A stretch of DNA of 21,082 nt, from NCBI GenBank assembly GCA_039105265.1, contig JAPFFF010000511.1:1-21082 (forward strand). Direction: 5' to 3'. Position numbers and translations under genes: made by a program. The notes beneath the pieces were generated by a model. The model was not told where the DNA came from and did no database searches. It was given only the letters and a program-made list of their open reading frames with translations. This document shows, one piece after another, positions 1 through 8,865 of this stretch (its first letter is position 1; every line of letters starts with the position of its first letter). This DNA is from Tritrichomonas musculus (taxonomy: Eukaryota; Parabasalia; Tritrichomonadida; Tritrichomonadidae).

Positions 1-1
1 T

Positions 2-703
2 TTTGGAGTTTGTGAAGCTACAAGGCATGGTATAGAAGAAATATTGTCAAAGGGTGTTATAATTCCATCACAGAAAGTAGATTATCATTCATTTCCAATA
101 GCACCAGCAGCAAATGGTATCAAGTCTACTCTCAATATTCCTCTTATAAATGATACTACACTTTCTATCATGTTTCCTAAACATCATAATGATCTTACAG
201 TTTTTGAGAATCCTGTTTATTCAAATTGCTATCTAAATATTGGTGGTAAGAATTTTCCTGATGAAAATGTTTCTACAATTGGAGCAAGGTTCTTTGAAAA
301 TCAACTTACTGCAGGAGACCTTGATGCAATTACTCTTCAATGCACAAAGGAGTTCGAAGACAGTATGACAATGCCTAAGAATGATGCTAATGGTGTTCGC
401 TACAATAATACTCTTAGTGATGCCAGTAGTTTTGTCTTCAATATTCAAGCTGAAAGATCTTCTGCAGGTTATTGCTTCGACGGAATTGACGGAGGTTTTG
501 GCAACGTACAGATTCAAGTACAAGGACAACCCATCTATTCTGGTGCAAATGACACTTATTATAATGTTATCGAACCTTCAGGGAACGTAGTCCATCCATG
601 TCCAACACAATTATGGTTGACAAGAGATACTTACTTCTTAATGAATCTCGATGGACTTGTTTATGTTGATGATCAAAGTCCTGAAGGTAGTCAAGTAGAG
701 TAA
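2..703 (+). CDS. Probable structural (capsid-like) protein of the Polinton, C-terminal part
   Basis: The frame is open from the first bases of the window to a stop at 701-703, giving about 233 residues, so the gene begins upstream of the window. The visible part is rich in G, N, T, V, Y and aromatic residues, with a beta-strand-like pattern and little charge. A C-terminal stretch (PTQLWLTRDTYFLMNLDG) sits shortly before the end. This composition, and the position next to the integrase in a Polinton, suit a jelly-roll virion protein, either major or minor capsid. That is inference: no diagnostic capsid motif can be read by eye. A 59-base T-rich gap separates it from the integrase. Confidence 0.45.
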   Translation, partial: FGVCEATRHGIEEILSKGVIIPSQKVDYHSFPIAPAANGIKSTLNIPLINDTTLSIMFPKHHNDLTVFENPVYSNCYLNIGGKNFPDENVSTIGARFFENQLTAGDLDAITLQCTKEFEDSMTMPKNDANGVRYNNTLSDASSFVFNIQAERSSAGYCFDGIDGGFGNVQIQVQGQPIYSGANDTYYNVIEPSGNVVHPCPTQLWLTRDTYFLMNLDGLVYVDDQSPEGSQVE

Positions 704-762
704 GTAATCTTCTTTCTTTTTTTGTTCCCGTCAACCTAATTTAACTATTGCTTTCATCATAA

Positions 763-1875
763 ATGCTTGCTTACCCATTTAGTAGTAAGTACAAGTTTTT
801 TGAATTCAAGAACGTTCCTAGGGAGCCTTATGTACCAGACTATAAACTAAAAGCTTGTAAACAATATATGAAGCCAAATTTCAGTAACGAACCTGGTTGT
901 TGGGAAGCTGATCTAATGTTTGTGAAGAACACTATCTATCTTGTTTTGATAAACGTTAATACTAGATTCTTAATAGTTGAGCCAATAGAGAGTAAAGAAA
1001 CAAGAGTATTATCAATAAAGATAACAGATATTATAGTTAATTATGATGTTGATATCTTTACTATTAAATGTGATGGTGAAAAAGGATTGCAAGCAGTACA
1101 AAATGATATAATTGTACTTCGTACCAACGATGATGGAATTGTATTTGTTCCAGCAATTCACAATATCGTGTATAAAAGCAGTTTGCGAGGTAAAGAAAAA
1201 ATATTAAATGAAATAATTAATAAACATAACACCAAAGTACTAAAAACAATATTGTCAGAATACAATGATGAGATTGATGTAAATACTATTAAATCATGGT
1301 CAGTATACAGAATCAAATTTGTAGTAAACTCTTCTCCATATGCACTAGCCCATAAAACAGTTGATTCAGTTATAAGAACTTTACGTAATGCTTTTGGTAC
1401 AAACGACACAAAAATAGCAAACAATAATTATATGCAACAGATGGTCAATTATTACAATAATACTCCTCATAATTCACTACGAGTAAGAAACTATAATTAT
1501 GAAAGTGATAGTAAATATATTTATTATACTCCTGCTCAAATGCAAAACGATATTGACCTTGAATGGAAATATATAAGAATGATGAGAAGCAAATTACAAA
1601 GTATACACAAAAAACAACAACATAAAGGTCTATTAACATACAAGAAAGGAAATATAATTCTTGTTCATGTTGATTATGGTAAGACTAAAAAGAAATTTGA
1701 TAAACGACGAAGAGTGTTTAATGAGATAGCTGAATTCTTAGCGTACTCTAATGGTAATGTTATATGTAAACTTCAAAATAGGAATCTGATACAAGTACCT
1801 ATTGCGTACACAAAGAAAATTGCAAATAGCTATGATGAACTAAATAAAGATTATAAACTGTACTTTGGTATGTAA
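763..1875 (+). CDS. Polinton retroviral-type integrase (rve superfamily)
   Basis: This 370-residue protein would insert the element into the host chromosome by strand transfer, acting in the nucleus. The catalytic-core landmarks visible are GCWEAD (Asp at residue 50), IKCDGEKG (Asp at 104) and, near residue 235, YYNNTPHNSL. The last corresponds to the YN-x-x-PH-x-SL signature that follows the active site in retroviral and Polinton integrases. The C-terminal third is basic and contains a KKGNIILVHVDYGK-type segment, like the SH3-like or chromo-like tail of this family. The start ATG is preceded by ATAA, as for other genes of the element. The next ORF begins 3 bases after its stop. The family call is firm; activity of this fossil copy is not implied. 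Confidence 0.85.
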   Translation: MLAYPFSSKYKFFEFKNVPREPYVPDYKLKACKQYMKPNFSNEPGCWEADLMFVKNTIYLVLINVNTRFLIVEPIESKETRVLSIKITDIIVNYDVDIFTIKCDGEKGLQAVQNDIIVLRTNDDGIVFVPAIHNIVYKSSLRGKEKILNEIINKHNTKVLKTILSEYNDEIDVNTIKSWSVYRIKFVVNSSPYALAHKTVDSVIRTLRNAFGTNDTKIANNNYMQQMVNYYNNTPHNSLRVRNYNYESDSKYIYYTPAQMQNDIDLEWKYIRMMRSKLQSIHKKQQHKGLLTYKKGNIILVHVDYGKTKKKFDKRRRVFNEIAEFLAYSNGNVICKLQNRNLIQVPIAYTKKIANSYDELNKDYKLYFGM

Positions 1876-1878
1876 TAA

Positions 1879-2124
1879 ATGACTAAACTATACTTCCATA
1901 CGCAAGATAAAGAATTTCAGCTTCCTCTAGAATTTGTGAGTAGTAGGAACAAAAGATATATTGTCGTTCAGTATGTAGGTGCAATAGTGAAAGATACGCT
2001 TGTTGGCGATTTGATGGTGCACAGTGATATCGTTCAGCAATATGGTTACTGCGATCAATTTATAATGCTAGCCAATAGAAGACAAACCAAATATAGAAAG
2101 TATTTGTTTCTTGGACATGAATGA
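1879..2124 (+). CDS. Small Polinton ORF, unknown function
   Basis: An 81-residue ORF begins 3 bases after the integrase stop, so the two are probably expressed as close neighbours. It has mixed beta-type sequence: LYFHTQDKEFQLPLEF, then RYIVVQYVGAIV, then a segment with HSDIVQQYGYCDQFIMLANR. I do not recognise a named family. The aromatic and hydrophobic pattern would suit a small virion component, but that is a guess from context. The region belongs to the fossil element and I do not interpret its C-terminal limit. Confidence 0.5.
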   Translation: MTKLYFHTQDKEFQLPLEFVSSRNKRYIVVQYVGAIVKDTLVGDLMVHSDIVQQYGYCDQFIMLANRRQTKYRKYLFLGHE

Positions 2125-2211
2125 AACTATAAAATCTGGTTCACTGACCTTTACGGAAATGTTATTGAACCTTCTGCATTCATACTTAGTTGTCTTCTTA
2201 TTTATTAATAA

Positions 2212-3618
2212 ATGACTGTCAGACCTGGAAAAGAAATTGCATGCGATGATGTTAACTATTCAACTCTTGCTGTAAGCACCAAAGGATATGTAATATATGC
2301 CTTTCCAATGAAATATGAATTGCCAAAAATGTGTTTGAGCAAAGGACAAGCTGTAATAGATAGCTATCCGTGCTATTATATCAAACTTGAAAAAGACTAT
2401 TTTCCAACTATAATACTTGTCATACGTTTTATTTGTGGAAGAGAGGTTGTTGTTCTAATGAAGGATAGAGATATAGATTATAGTAAAGCAAGAATATTGT
2501 ATGCTTTTGATCTTGAAGCCTTCAAACCAAAGTTCGCAGAAATAAAAGTTGTAAGCAAATTAACAGAATCAAGTGAGTTCATATATCCTTTCAAACTTGA
2601 TCCTGATTGTGACGATGATATTAAAGAAAAGTATGTAAGCCAACTTTCACAAAAAGTTGATCAAATTCACCCAGAAATCAAACCAGAAAATTATTCTCAA
2701 CGACACTGGTATAATTTTTGCTGTTACCAGGATAATAGAGCCCGTACACAAGAACCTCCTACCTTTCCTTGTTTATCTCCTCAAGAAAGAGCAGAACTTA
2801 AAGAAAAACGAAGATTAGAGAAAGAAGAACAAGAAAAACAAATGAAAAAGGCTGAACAAAGGAAAAAGAAAAAAGAAGCTGAATATCATAAAAAGAGACA
2901 AGAAGAAATAAGAAGAATCAATGAAGCACCGAAGCTTGATATTCAAACAGGAAAAATAATATACAACAAACCTTTTGATCTTGTTGGAGAAGGTAGGTAC
3001 AAAGCTATAATATATAAGAGGCAGAATGCTAATGTGAATACAAATTTACATGACTTTCCAACAGAAAAAACAGAACTTGATATTGATCCTAATGAATCAT
3101 TAACATTTGACAATCATCCTTATCAACAGAGACCAGCGTTACAGTACTCTGGCCGAGCTTTGACGAAGGCCAATCAAGCACGTTCAACTCAAGAAGTACC
3201 AAAACCTCCGAAACCACCAGTACCGAAGAAGACAGCCACGCTCCGGCCGAGCCTTCGCGAAGCTGGGGCAAAGAGAAAAGAAATTATACCAAAATCTACA
3301 AAGCTTGTCAGAGATAGAATAAGACGAGCGCATAATGAAAAGCGCTATGATTATTCCAGTGATAGTGATAGTGATAGTGAGCCTATGGAAATTCAATATG
3401 GATATCTTGTTATGAATGATGAACCACCTCCACCAAAACAACAACCACCTCCACCAAAACAACAACAACAACAACAAATTTTCCCACCGAGGCCACAAGC
3501 CATGAGAATTGTAAAAGATGATGAACCTAAAAGAAGACAAACCAGGCACGAGGCCAACTCCAAAAATAAAAAAGTTCTATCTCCATCAGAAATTGACGAT
3601 TCTATTTTAAATATTTAA
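2212..3618 (+). CDS. Polinton protein with charged coiled coil and Pro/Gln-rich tail
   Basis: This 468-residue protein is not recognised as a known family. Residues 1 to about 125 look like a folded beta-rich domain (TLAVSTKGYVIYAFP; TIILVIRFICGREVVVLM). From about 185 to 235 there is a run dominated by E, K, R and Q, a probable single long helix or coiled coil. The remainder looks disordered: PKPPKPPVPKK near 327, an acidic serine run (SSDSDSDSEP) near 380, then PPPPKQQPPPPKQQQQQQ near 405-422 and a basic end. This layout suits a scaffolding, DNA-condensing or linker protein of a virion, which is inference. It converges with the 867-residue gene, the two overlapping by 4 bases at their stop codons. 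Confidence 0.65.
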   Translation: MTVRPGKEIACDDVNYSTLAVSTKGYVIYAFPMKYELPKMCLSKGQAVIDSYPCYYIKLEKDYFPTIILVIRFICGREVVVLMKDRDIDYSKARILYAFDLEAFKPKFAEIKVVSKLTESSEFIYPFKLDPDCDDDIKEKYVSQLSQKVDQIHPEIKPENYSQRHWYNFCCYQDNRARTQEPPTFPCLSPQERAELKEKRRLEKEEQEKQMKKAEQRKKKKEAEYHKKRQEEIRRINEAPKLDIQTGKIIYNKPFDLVGEGRYKAIIYKRQNANVNTNLHDFPTEKTELDIDPNESLTFDNHPYQQRPALQYSGRALTKANQARSTQEVPKPPKPPVPKKTATLRPSLREAGAKRKEIIPKSTKLVRDRIRRAHNEKRYDYSSDSDSDSEPMEIQYGYLVMNDEPPPPKQQPPPPKQQQQQQIFPPRPQAMRIVKDDEPKRRQTRHEANSKNKKVLSPSEIDDSILNI

Positions 3619-6218
3619 GCCTCATCCTCATCATCTTCATCACTTGTAAGTGCATCTACGGTTTTGATATCATAGCGATAAACATCATTCTTACGTTCTA
3701 GTTGTTGTTGCTTGTATTGTTCTTTATAAGCTGCATATTTACTACCACTACCATAAAGTTTATCCACAATAGCTGTCAAACGTTTTGTATAGTAAGCTTT
3801 GTTCTCTTTAAGTTCTTTTGGTGTTGCAGACAGAACTTGTTCTTGTATAAGTTCTTGTATAACTTCTTGTCCAGGCTTCTCTCCTAACATGAGTATTTCT
3901 ACGAAAACTAATAGGAACAATCTTTCTATAAGTCTAATGAAAGCAGCATGAGTTTTATTACTCTTTTCAAGATTTTCTACTTTAATTTCACCCGTCTTGA
4001 TATCTATGATAGGATCTATGTAATCTGTTCCTATTTTTACAACTTTTGGTCCTGCTCTTTCGTTATAAGCTGCTTTGTGATCTCGTTTGTAGTTTGCCCA
4101 AGCAGGGTATGTAAGAAGTTTACTTCCAAAATCTTTTGTTTCTATTTCTCGTTTGACACCAAGATCAACAACAATAATGTACATAGCGTTAGAAACTCCT
4201 AAATAGTTAAGAAGTCTTATTACAGATTTGTAACCTGGATACGCTACTTCCCAAAAGAACTTCCAAAGATAAGAGAAAATAGATGCCCAATACGAACTAG
4301 GAGACAATCTTTTGCTTATTCTTGGCTTTCCTAAGCCCAATTTTGTATAATGATCTGTATACTTTTGCATTTCTTCTGTTTCTTTAAGTTTATATTCACC
4401 TTTGGCCCAATCAACATTGTCAATAGACTTTTGAAATTGTGCTGCTAGCCAAACATTAAATGGTGTTTCTTTTCTAGCTTCACGTGATTTGTATTTTGAT
4501 TTCCATACTTTCTTATACGGACTAGCACGAACAATCTTATAGCCATTAATGATTCTTGGTACTCCACGTTTATCTACAAGAACAATATCATCAACTAGGT
4601 CTCCGTTCAAATCTGTAATGGCAACACCGTTAGGATCTTTTGTGTTTGGTGGAAGAAGCCTGTAGCGAGGTTGTCCAGAATCGTCAACATGATTATAAGC
4701 ATATTCTTGTGCTAAATCTCGTGTGGCTGCATTCGGTATGTACTTGATACGGAAATTACCGTTGATGATGATTTCTAACAATTGCTGATTGTAAAAGGAA
4801 ACATCTCCTTCACCTGACAATTTGGCTATTTTGAAAGACTTTTTAAGTTTATCAGGTATATCTTTAGCATCTCTATTTTTTCTTTTACCAACAGTTCTTG
4901 TAGGTTTCTTCAACAAATCTTCTGTAAAGTCCTTGTCGGGCATATAAGTGTTTTCATGAGTAAATTCACCATAGGGTTTGAATCTTTTAGCAGCGCTATC
5001 AGCAAAGGTTACTTCTTGATCTTCTAATGTTCTTCTTTCTTTACGTGGAGCTCTGAACGCTGCTAAAGATGTATTAAGATCATTAACTTCATCCTCATCT
5101 TCAATTTCTCCATCGCTATTAACAGTAACTTCTTCTCTTGACATTGTTTTATGATCGAATAAATATTCATTTTCATTGTCATCGCTATTCATATTGTAAA
5201 GAATTTCTCGATCTCCATTCTCAGAAATATACTTTAATAATTGTTTCAGTCGCTTTTTGTTTTTGGGTTCTGTAGTTTCATCAAAAATGTTTGTCTCACG
5301 AATAGCAGTATGCAACTGTAGAACAAGCTTTCTTACTCTGGTGTCAGAATCGTCTTTTGGCGAGCAAGCACGATTGTAATAATTATACAGATTTTCTTCT
5401 GTGAAATCGTCATTCAACAAACCAAATTTACGAAGCTGTGTAGCATCTACAGCACAAGAACTTTTATATATTTGTAACAACTTTTCTTTTTCTTCTTTAC
5501 TCATGTTTGGTGTACATGGTGAATTAGCAATCTTACTCATTGTTTCTATATTTGTTTGCCTTCTTTGATTTTCGAATTTCATCAAAGCCTCAACATCTGA
5601 TATAATTTTGTCAGAGTTTCTATTATAAGAATCAATGTTCTTCGTCAAAGATTCTACAAGAGACCTAATTTGCTTTGTATCTTTTTTGTTGAAGATAGGG
5701 TATTTTTCAGGGTCATCAGCAATTCTGTAGTATAAAAGAAGTGAATCTGATACATCTTTTTTTAGTTCAATTATCTCAGTAAGTGTGTTCAAATCATCAT
5801 TATATCTGTTTCTATAATAATGTTGATCTGCTTCTGGTTCCTCCTCTTCTTCCAAATAGCTTTCTGGCTTTGGTAAAGACGCTGGTAAAGGAATAGTTAC
5901 AGTTGGTTTCTTAATCTTATCATCTAGTTTATTAAAGTCCTTTGTACTATCAATCAACATATTTGTTAATTTTTCTTTTTGTTTTGGTGTACTTTGTTTG
6001 GCTATCATAAAGGAATTTTTCAGTTCTTCAAGTCTATTGATTATATCACTTCGATATTTTTTTGGGTTATCAAGACATTCAATGATATTCCAAATAATGT
6101 CTTGGTCAATATTTGCTTGTTCATACATATATAGCAACATTCTACGGTAATTCATATCTTTTATTTGTTCTCTTATCATTTTTTTGAAATCTGTTCCGTC
6201 AGCTCGCCTAGTAGACAT
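3615..6218 (-). CDS. Large Polinton protein, unknown function
   Basis: An 867-residue protein on the - strand. Residues 1-330 are charged and mostly helical, with an acidic EEEEEPEADQ patch near 125. An acidic, probably disordered stretch lies around 345-385. A basic cluster near 434-460 (TVGKRKNRDAKDIPDKLKK) resembles a nuclear localisation signal. A DLNGDLVDD segment near 532 resembles a calcium-type acidic loop. Two strongly hydrophobic or aromatic segments follow, around 640-690 and 755-780, of the kind that could be amphipathic or membrane-active. The protein ends in a Gln/Lys helix and an acidic tail (TSDEDDEDEA). Its start codon is 14 bases from that of the fibre-like gene on the other strand. 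A structural or membrane-related virion role is possible but not shown. Confidence 0.7.
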   Translation of the reverse strand: MSTRRADGTDFKKMIREQIKDMNYRRMLLYMYEQANIDQDIIWNIIECLDNPKKYRSDIINRLEELKNSFMIAKQSTPKQKEKLTNMLIDSTKDFNKLDDKIKKPTVTIPLPASLPKPESYLEEEEEPEADQHYYRNRYNDDLNTLTEIIELKKDVSDSLLLYYRIADDPEKYPIFNKKDTKQIRSLVESLTKNIDSYNRNSDKIISDVEALMKFENQRRQTNIETMSKIANSPCTPNMSKEEKEKLLQIYKSSCAVDATQLRKFGLLNDDFTEENLYNYYNRACSPKDDSDTRVRKLVLQLHTAIRETNIFDETTEPKNKKRLKQLLKYISENGDREILYNMNSDDNENEYLFDHKTMSREEVTVNSDGEIEDEDEVNDLNTSLAAFRAPRKERRTLEDQEVTFADSAAKRFKPYGEFTHENTYMPDKDFTEDLLKKPTRTVGKRKNRDAKDIPDKLKKSFKIAKLSGEGDVSFYNQQLLEIIINGNFRIKYIPNAATRDLAQEYAYNHVDDSGQPRYRLLPPNTKDPNGVAITDLNGDLVDDIVLVDKRGVPRIINGYKIVRASPYKKVWKSKYKSREARKETPFNVWLAAQFQKSIDNVDWAKGEYKLKETEEMQKYTDHYTKLGLGKPRISKRLSPSSYWASIFSYLWKFFWEVAYPGYKSVIRLLNYLGVSNAMYIIVVDLGVKREIETKDFGSKLLTYPAWANYKRDHKAAYNERAGPKVVKIGTDYIDPIIDIKTGEIKVENLEKSNKTHAAFIRLIERLFLLVFVEILMLGEKPGQEVIQELIQEQVLSATPKELKENKAYYTKRLTAIVDKLYGSGSKYAAYKEQYKQQQLERKNDVYRYDIKTVDALTSDEDDEDEA

Positions 6219-6232
6219 TTATTATATTATAA
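6219..6232. promoter_or_regulatory. 14-base divergent spacer between two start codons
   Basis: The start codons of the 867-residue gene (-) and the 762-residue fibre-like gene (+) face away from each other with only an AT-only 14-base spacer (TTATTATATTATAA) between them. Both ATGs follow a TAA or ATAA triplet context. Trichomonad mRNAs are known to have very short leaders, so this tiny spacer, perhaps with adjacent coding bases, would have to serve transcription in both directions. The promoter role is inferred from position. Confidence 0.4.
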
Positions 6233-8521
6233 ATGTTCACAATAGAGCAAGCAGGTAGCATCAAGAAAGTGAATACTATAGACGAATTAATAATAGAATA
6301 CATAAAACAATATGCCACTTCATGTGGGTGTCAATGCAATAACGTAAATAATATGGGGTCAAGCTTGAATACCGAGGAATTGAAAGAATTATTGGAACCT
6401 TACGCAAAGCTTACGAACTTAAGTGAGTACGCGAAAACAACTGATTTATTCGATTATTTGAAAACAGAGGAATTCAATAAAGAATTATTAAAGTATGCTA
6501 GTAGTGAAGAAATTCAAAACGCTGTTAATACATTACGTGATTACGTTGTTAACAATTTTGCATTATCAACTGACATACCTGAAATACCCACAGTTCTCAA
6601 AAATAATGAACTACAATTGAATCCGAATGAAGAACCAACAGAAGAAGTTCAACAGAAATTAATGAATGATGATAAACCGCTATCAGCACAAGCATCATAT
6701 ATATTATCATCCATGGCAATAACTAAAGCAATGGATTTGATTAATCTTGATGAGTATGCGAAGCTTACGAACTTAAGTGAGTACGTGAAGACACAAGACT
6801 TACCAGATATGACCAAGTATGCACTCTCAACAGATATACCAGAACCAGTTGACTTGACAGCTTATTTTACTAGTGCACAAGCTGATGAGAAGTTTGTTGA
6901 TGAGGATGAATTGGCTTATGAATTAGATAAGTATGCATTGAAAACAGAGTTGGCCCTTGCTATTGAGCAAGTAAAAACAGATACACCAACAACTCCAACG
7001 GATTTGGTTAATGAATCTGCGTTGAGTACTGCATTGTACGGAACTGAATTGAATATCGAATATCCGAATCCTGTTCGTGATTATATATTTGTAAAACCAT
7101 ACTTACCAGAAACCGATATACATGTGATATTTGATGTTAATTGGGGTTCTAACACAGATTACATTAACAATATACAACATTTTGATTTGATATTCAAGCC
7201 TTATGAAAAATATATGAGAGGGTATAGAATGATGTTAGATAATGGATTATCTATTGTTTGGTATGACCGTGGTGAATTTATGGTGTGTAATTCAAGTGGC
7301 AATACTCAATGGTTAATCAACGTCATTAGAGCACAAATCGAATCACCATTCATTAAAACTGCAAATGTTGTTGATGAAAATCCAGAACAAATCACAATTC
7401 AATGTACACAGAATGATAGCGGTTGTGTAGTTCCTGATGATGATATAAGAAGAGTATTCACAACCGAAAAGATCATCGTGAAGTTCAAACGAAATGCTGA
7501 AGATACAACATATGAAGAAGCTGAATACGAATACAGTTTATTTAAAAGTTTGAATATGATTTACAAATCAACCAGTGGTGAATTAATAAATATTAATTAT
7601 AATACCCATATTGTCTCATTAAGAGCCACGGATGATACATTGACTAATATTTATGATGTATCTATTACATTAATCAGCAACCAACCTGTGAATGATAATA
7701 TGATTACATCGGTGAAATATGTGAATGATAACTTTGCATTGACAACAGAGTTGGCCCTTGCTATTGAGCAAGTGAAGAGTGAATGTGATAATAAATATGT
7801 ATCAAAAAATGATGATGGTTCATTAACAATTAATAGTACCGAAAGTAATATTGCAAGTTTCTTTAGTTCTGTAAATGCAAATAGTAATACTTCAATTAGA
7901 TTTGGATATGATTCTACATATAATACAGAATTTTTATACAATTCAGCAAAATATGATAATACAGGTGAATTGGATATATATGTTGATGGTTATAAATTTC
8001 AATCTTTTCAAATGTTTGGTTCTGCAAGAAATACAATAATTGATTCTAATTTAAAGGTTAATGGTACAATTACATCCAATGGTTCAAATACAATTACTCA
8101 TTATGCTCCAATTGAATCAGCAATGAACTCTATTAATGATTTCGTTATTGGAGCTCCAGTATATATGACTGGTAAGGTTTATAAACATGATGGTGATATG
8201 TGGATACCATCAACTGTGAATGATACTACAGATTGTATTTGCTCAGTGAAAACACAGGGAACATGGAAAGAGTATATAGGAATTTGCACAAAAATAGATA
8301 CCAAGAATAATTCAGTAACATTCGCTTCCCATGGTGATTACCTTGTGCGTGTCACAGATTCATCATGTTATTGTGTAGGTGACGAAGTTTTTATAGATGA
8401 TGACAATAAACTAAAGATTCTTGCTGGTGCTACTGCAGTAACAGCAAAAATAAGAAGGATGACAGTAGGAATTATTACTAGTATCATAAACACAAATATG
8501 CTTGCAGTTTTTAAGGCATAA
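6233..8521 (+). CDS. Fibre-like protein of the Polinton with repeated shaft
   Basis: This 762-residue protein resembles the fibres of tailed phages and other virions in layout. An N-terminal anchor of about 60 residues includes CGCQC. It is followed by a shaft-like region of about 200 residues with recurring short motifs: EYAKLTNLSEY at about 54 and 175, YALSTDIPE or FALSTDIPE, and YALKTELALAIEQVK, which recurs as FALTTELALAIEQVK near residue 505. Between and after these lie beta-rich segments. The C-terminal domain (about 640-762) starts near GAPVYMTGKVYKHDGD and is cysteine-containing and beta-rich, a plausible receptor-binding or trimerising tip. The DNA repeats are real (see repeat entries). 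Fibre function is inferred from architecture, not homology. Its 3' end overlaps the convergent 100-residue gene by 11 bases. Confidence 0.7.
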   Translation: MFTIEQAGSIKKVNTIDELIIEYIKQYATSCGCQCNNVNNMGSSLNTEELKELLEPYAKLTNLSEYAKTTDLFDYLKTEEFNKELLKYASSEEIQNAVNTLRDYVVNNFALSTDIPEIPTVLKNNELQLNPNEEPTEEVQQKLMNDDKPLSAQASYILSSMAITKAMDLINLDEYAKLTNLSEYVKTQDLPDMTKYALSTDIPEPVDLTAYFTSAQADEKFVDEDELAYELDKYALKTELALAIEQVKTDTPTTPTDLVNESALSTALYGTELNIEYPNPVRDYIFVKPYLPETDIHVIFDVNWGSNTDYINNIQHFDLIFKPYEKYMRGYRMMLDNGLSIVWYDRGEFMVCNSSGNTQWLINVIRAQIESPFIKTANVVDENPEQITIQCTQNDSGCVVPDDDIRRVFTTEKIIVKFKRNAEDTTYEEAEYEYSLFKSLNMIYKSTSGELININYNTHIVSLRATDDTLTNIYDVSITLISNQPVNDNMITSVKYVNDNFALTTELALAIEQVKSECDNKYVSKNDDGSLTINSTESNIASFFSSVNANSNTSIRFGYDSTYNTEFLYNSAKYDNTGELDIYVDGYKFQSFQMFGSARNTIIDSNLKVNGTITSNGSNTITHYAPIESAMNSINDFVIGAPVYMTGKVYKHDGDMWIPSTVNDTTDCICSVKTQGTWKEYIGICTKIDTKNNSVTFASHGDYLVRVTDSSCYCVGDEVFIDDDNKLKILAGATAVTAKIRRMTVGIITSIINTNMLAVFKA
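6407..6431 (+). repeat. 25-base direct repeat, copy 1 (second at 6761-6785)
   Basis: Identical 25 bases occur at 6407-6431 and 6761-6785 inside the fibre-like gene, both in the same reading frame and coding for KLTNLSEY. Exact identity over this length points to recent internal duplication or gene conversion within the shaft. Confidence 0.9.
6943..6972 (+). repeat. 30-base direct repeat, copy 1 (second at 7744-7773)
   Basis: Thirty identical bases are found at 6943-6972 and 7744-7773 in the fibre-like gene, extending about 10 bases upstream with two mismatches. Both copies code for TELALAIEQVK in the same frame. They bracket an intervening beta-rich segment of about 270 codons, which could be a swappable module. 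Confidence 0.9.
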
Positions 8522-8813
8522 TTTTGTTAATTAGTTTGTCAGTCATATAAATTGAAAGATTGATGTTATATTTTTCTTTGAGTTCTCGTCTGACATATGA
8601 GATTTGTTTGTGCTTTGGTAGCTTTGTTATTTCATTTTTGTTATCTTCATTTTGTATATACTCCATAACTTGTTTTCTTTGTTCATCATTCATATTTTTG
8701 CTTTTGTTGAATGGAGCTGTTCTCTGTTTAGTTATTTTTGGTTTGTCTAATAAGCGATTTAATAACTGCTTGATTTCTAATAACTCTTTTATTATTTCTT
8801 GTTCGTTTGACAT
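8511..8813 (-). CDS. Small charged Polinton protein
   Basis: A 100-residue basic protein. Residues 1-25 (IIKELLEIKQLLNRLLDK) form a likely leucine-rich coiled coil. A Lys/Thr linker follows, and then a helical C-terminal half with YVRRELKEKYNINLSIYMTDKL, which resembles a small DNA-binding helical fold. I recognise no named family. It lies between the fibre-like gene, with which it overlaps tail to tail by 11 bases, and the polymerase region on the same strand. A regulatory or DNA-packing role is possible but unproven. Confidence 0.55.
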   Translation of the reverse strand: MSNEQEIIKELLEIKQLLNRLLDKPKITKQRTAPFNKSKNMNDEQRKQVMEYIQNEDNKNEITKLPKHKQISYVRRELKEKYNINLSIYMTDKLINKIMP

Positions 8814-8865
8814 TACTGTTTAAAATAAAAATAAAAAACAAAAAACAAAAATAAGAATGAATTTT

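Noticed and set aside
3184-3549. 121-codon ORF on the - strand within the 468-residue gene
   Set aside because: It is the mirror of the proline/glutamine-rich low-complexity coding stretch, giving Trp/Leu/Phe runs typical of an antisense shadow.
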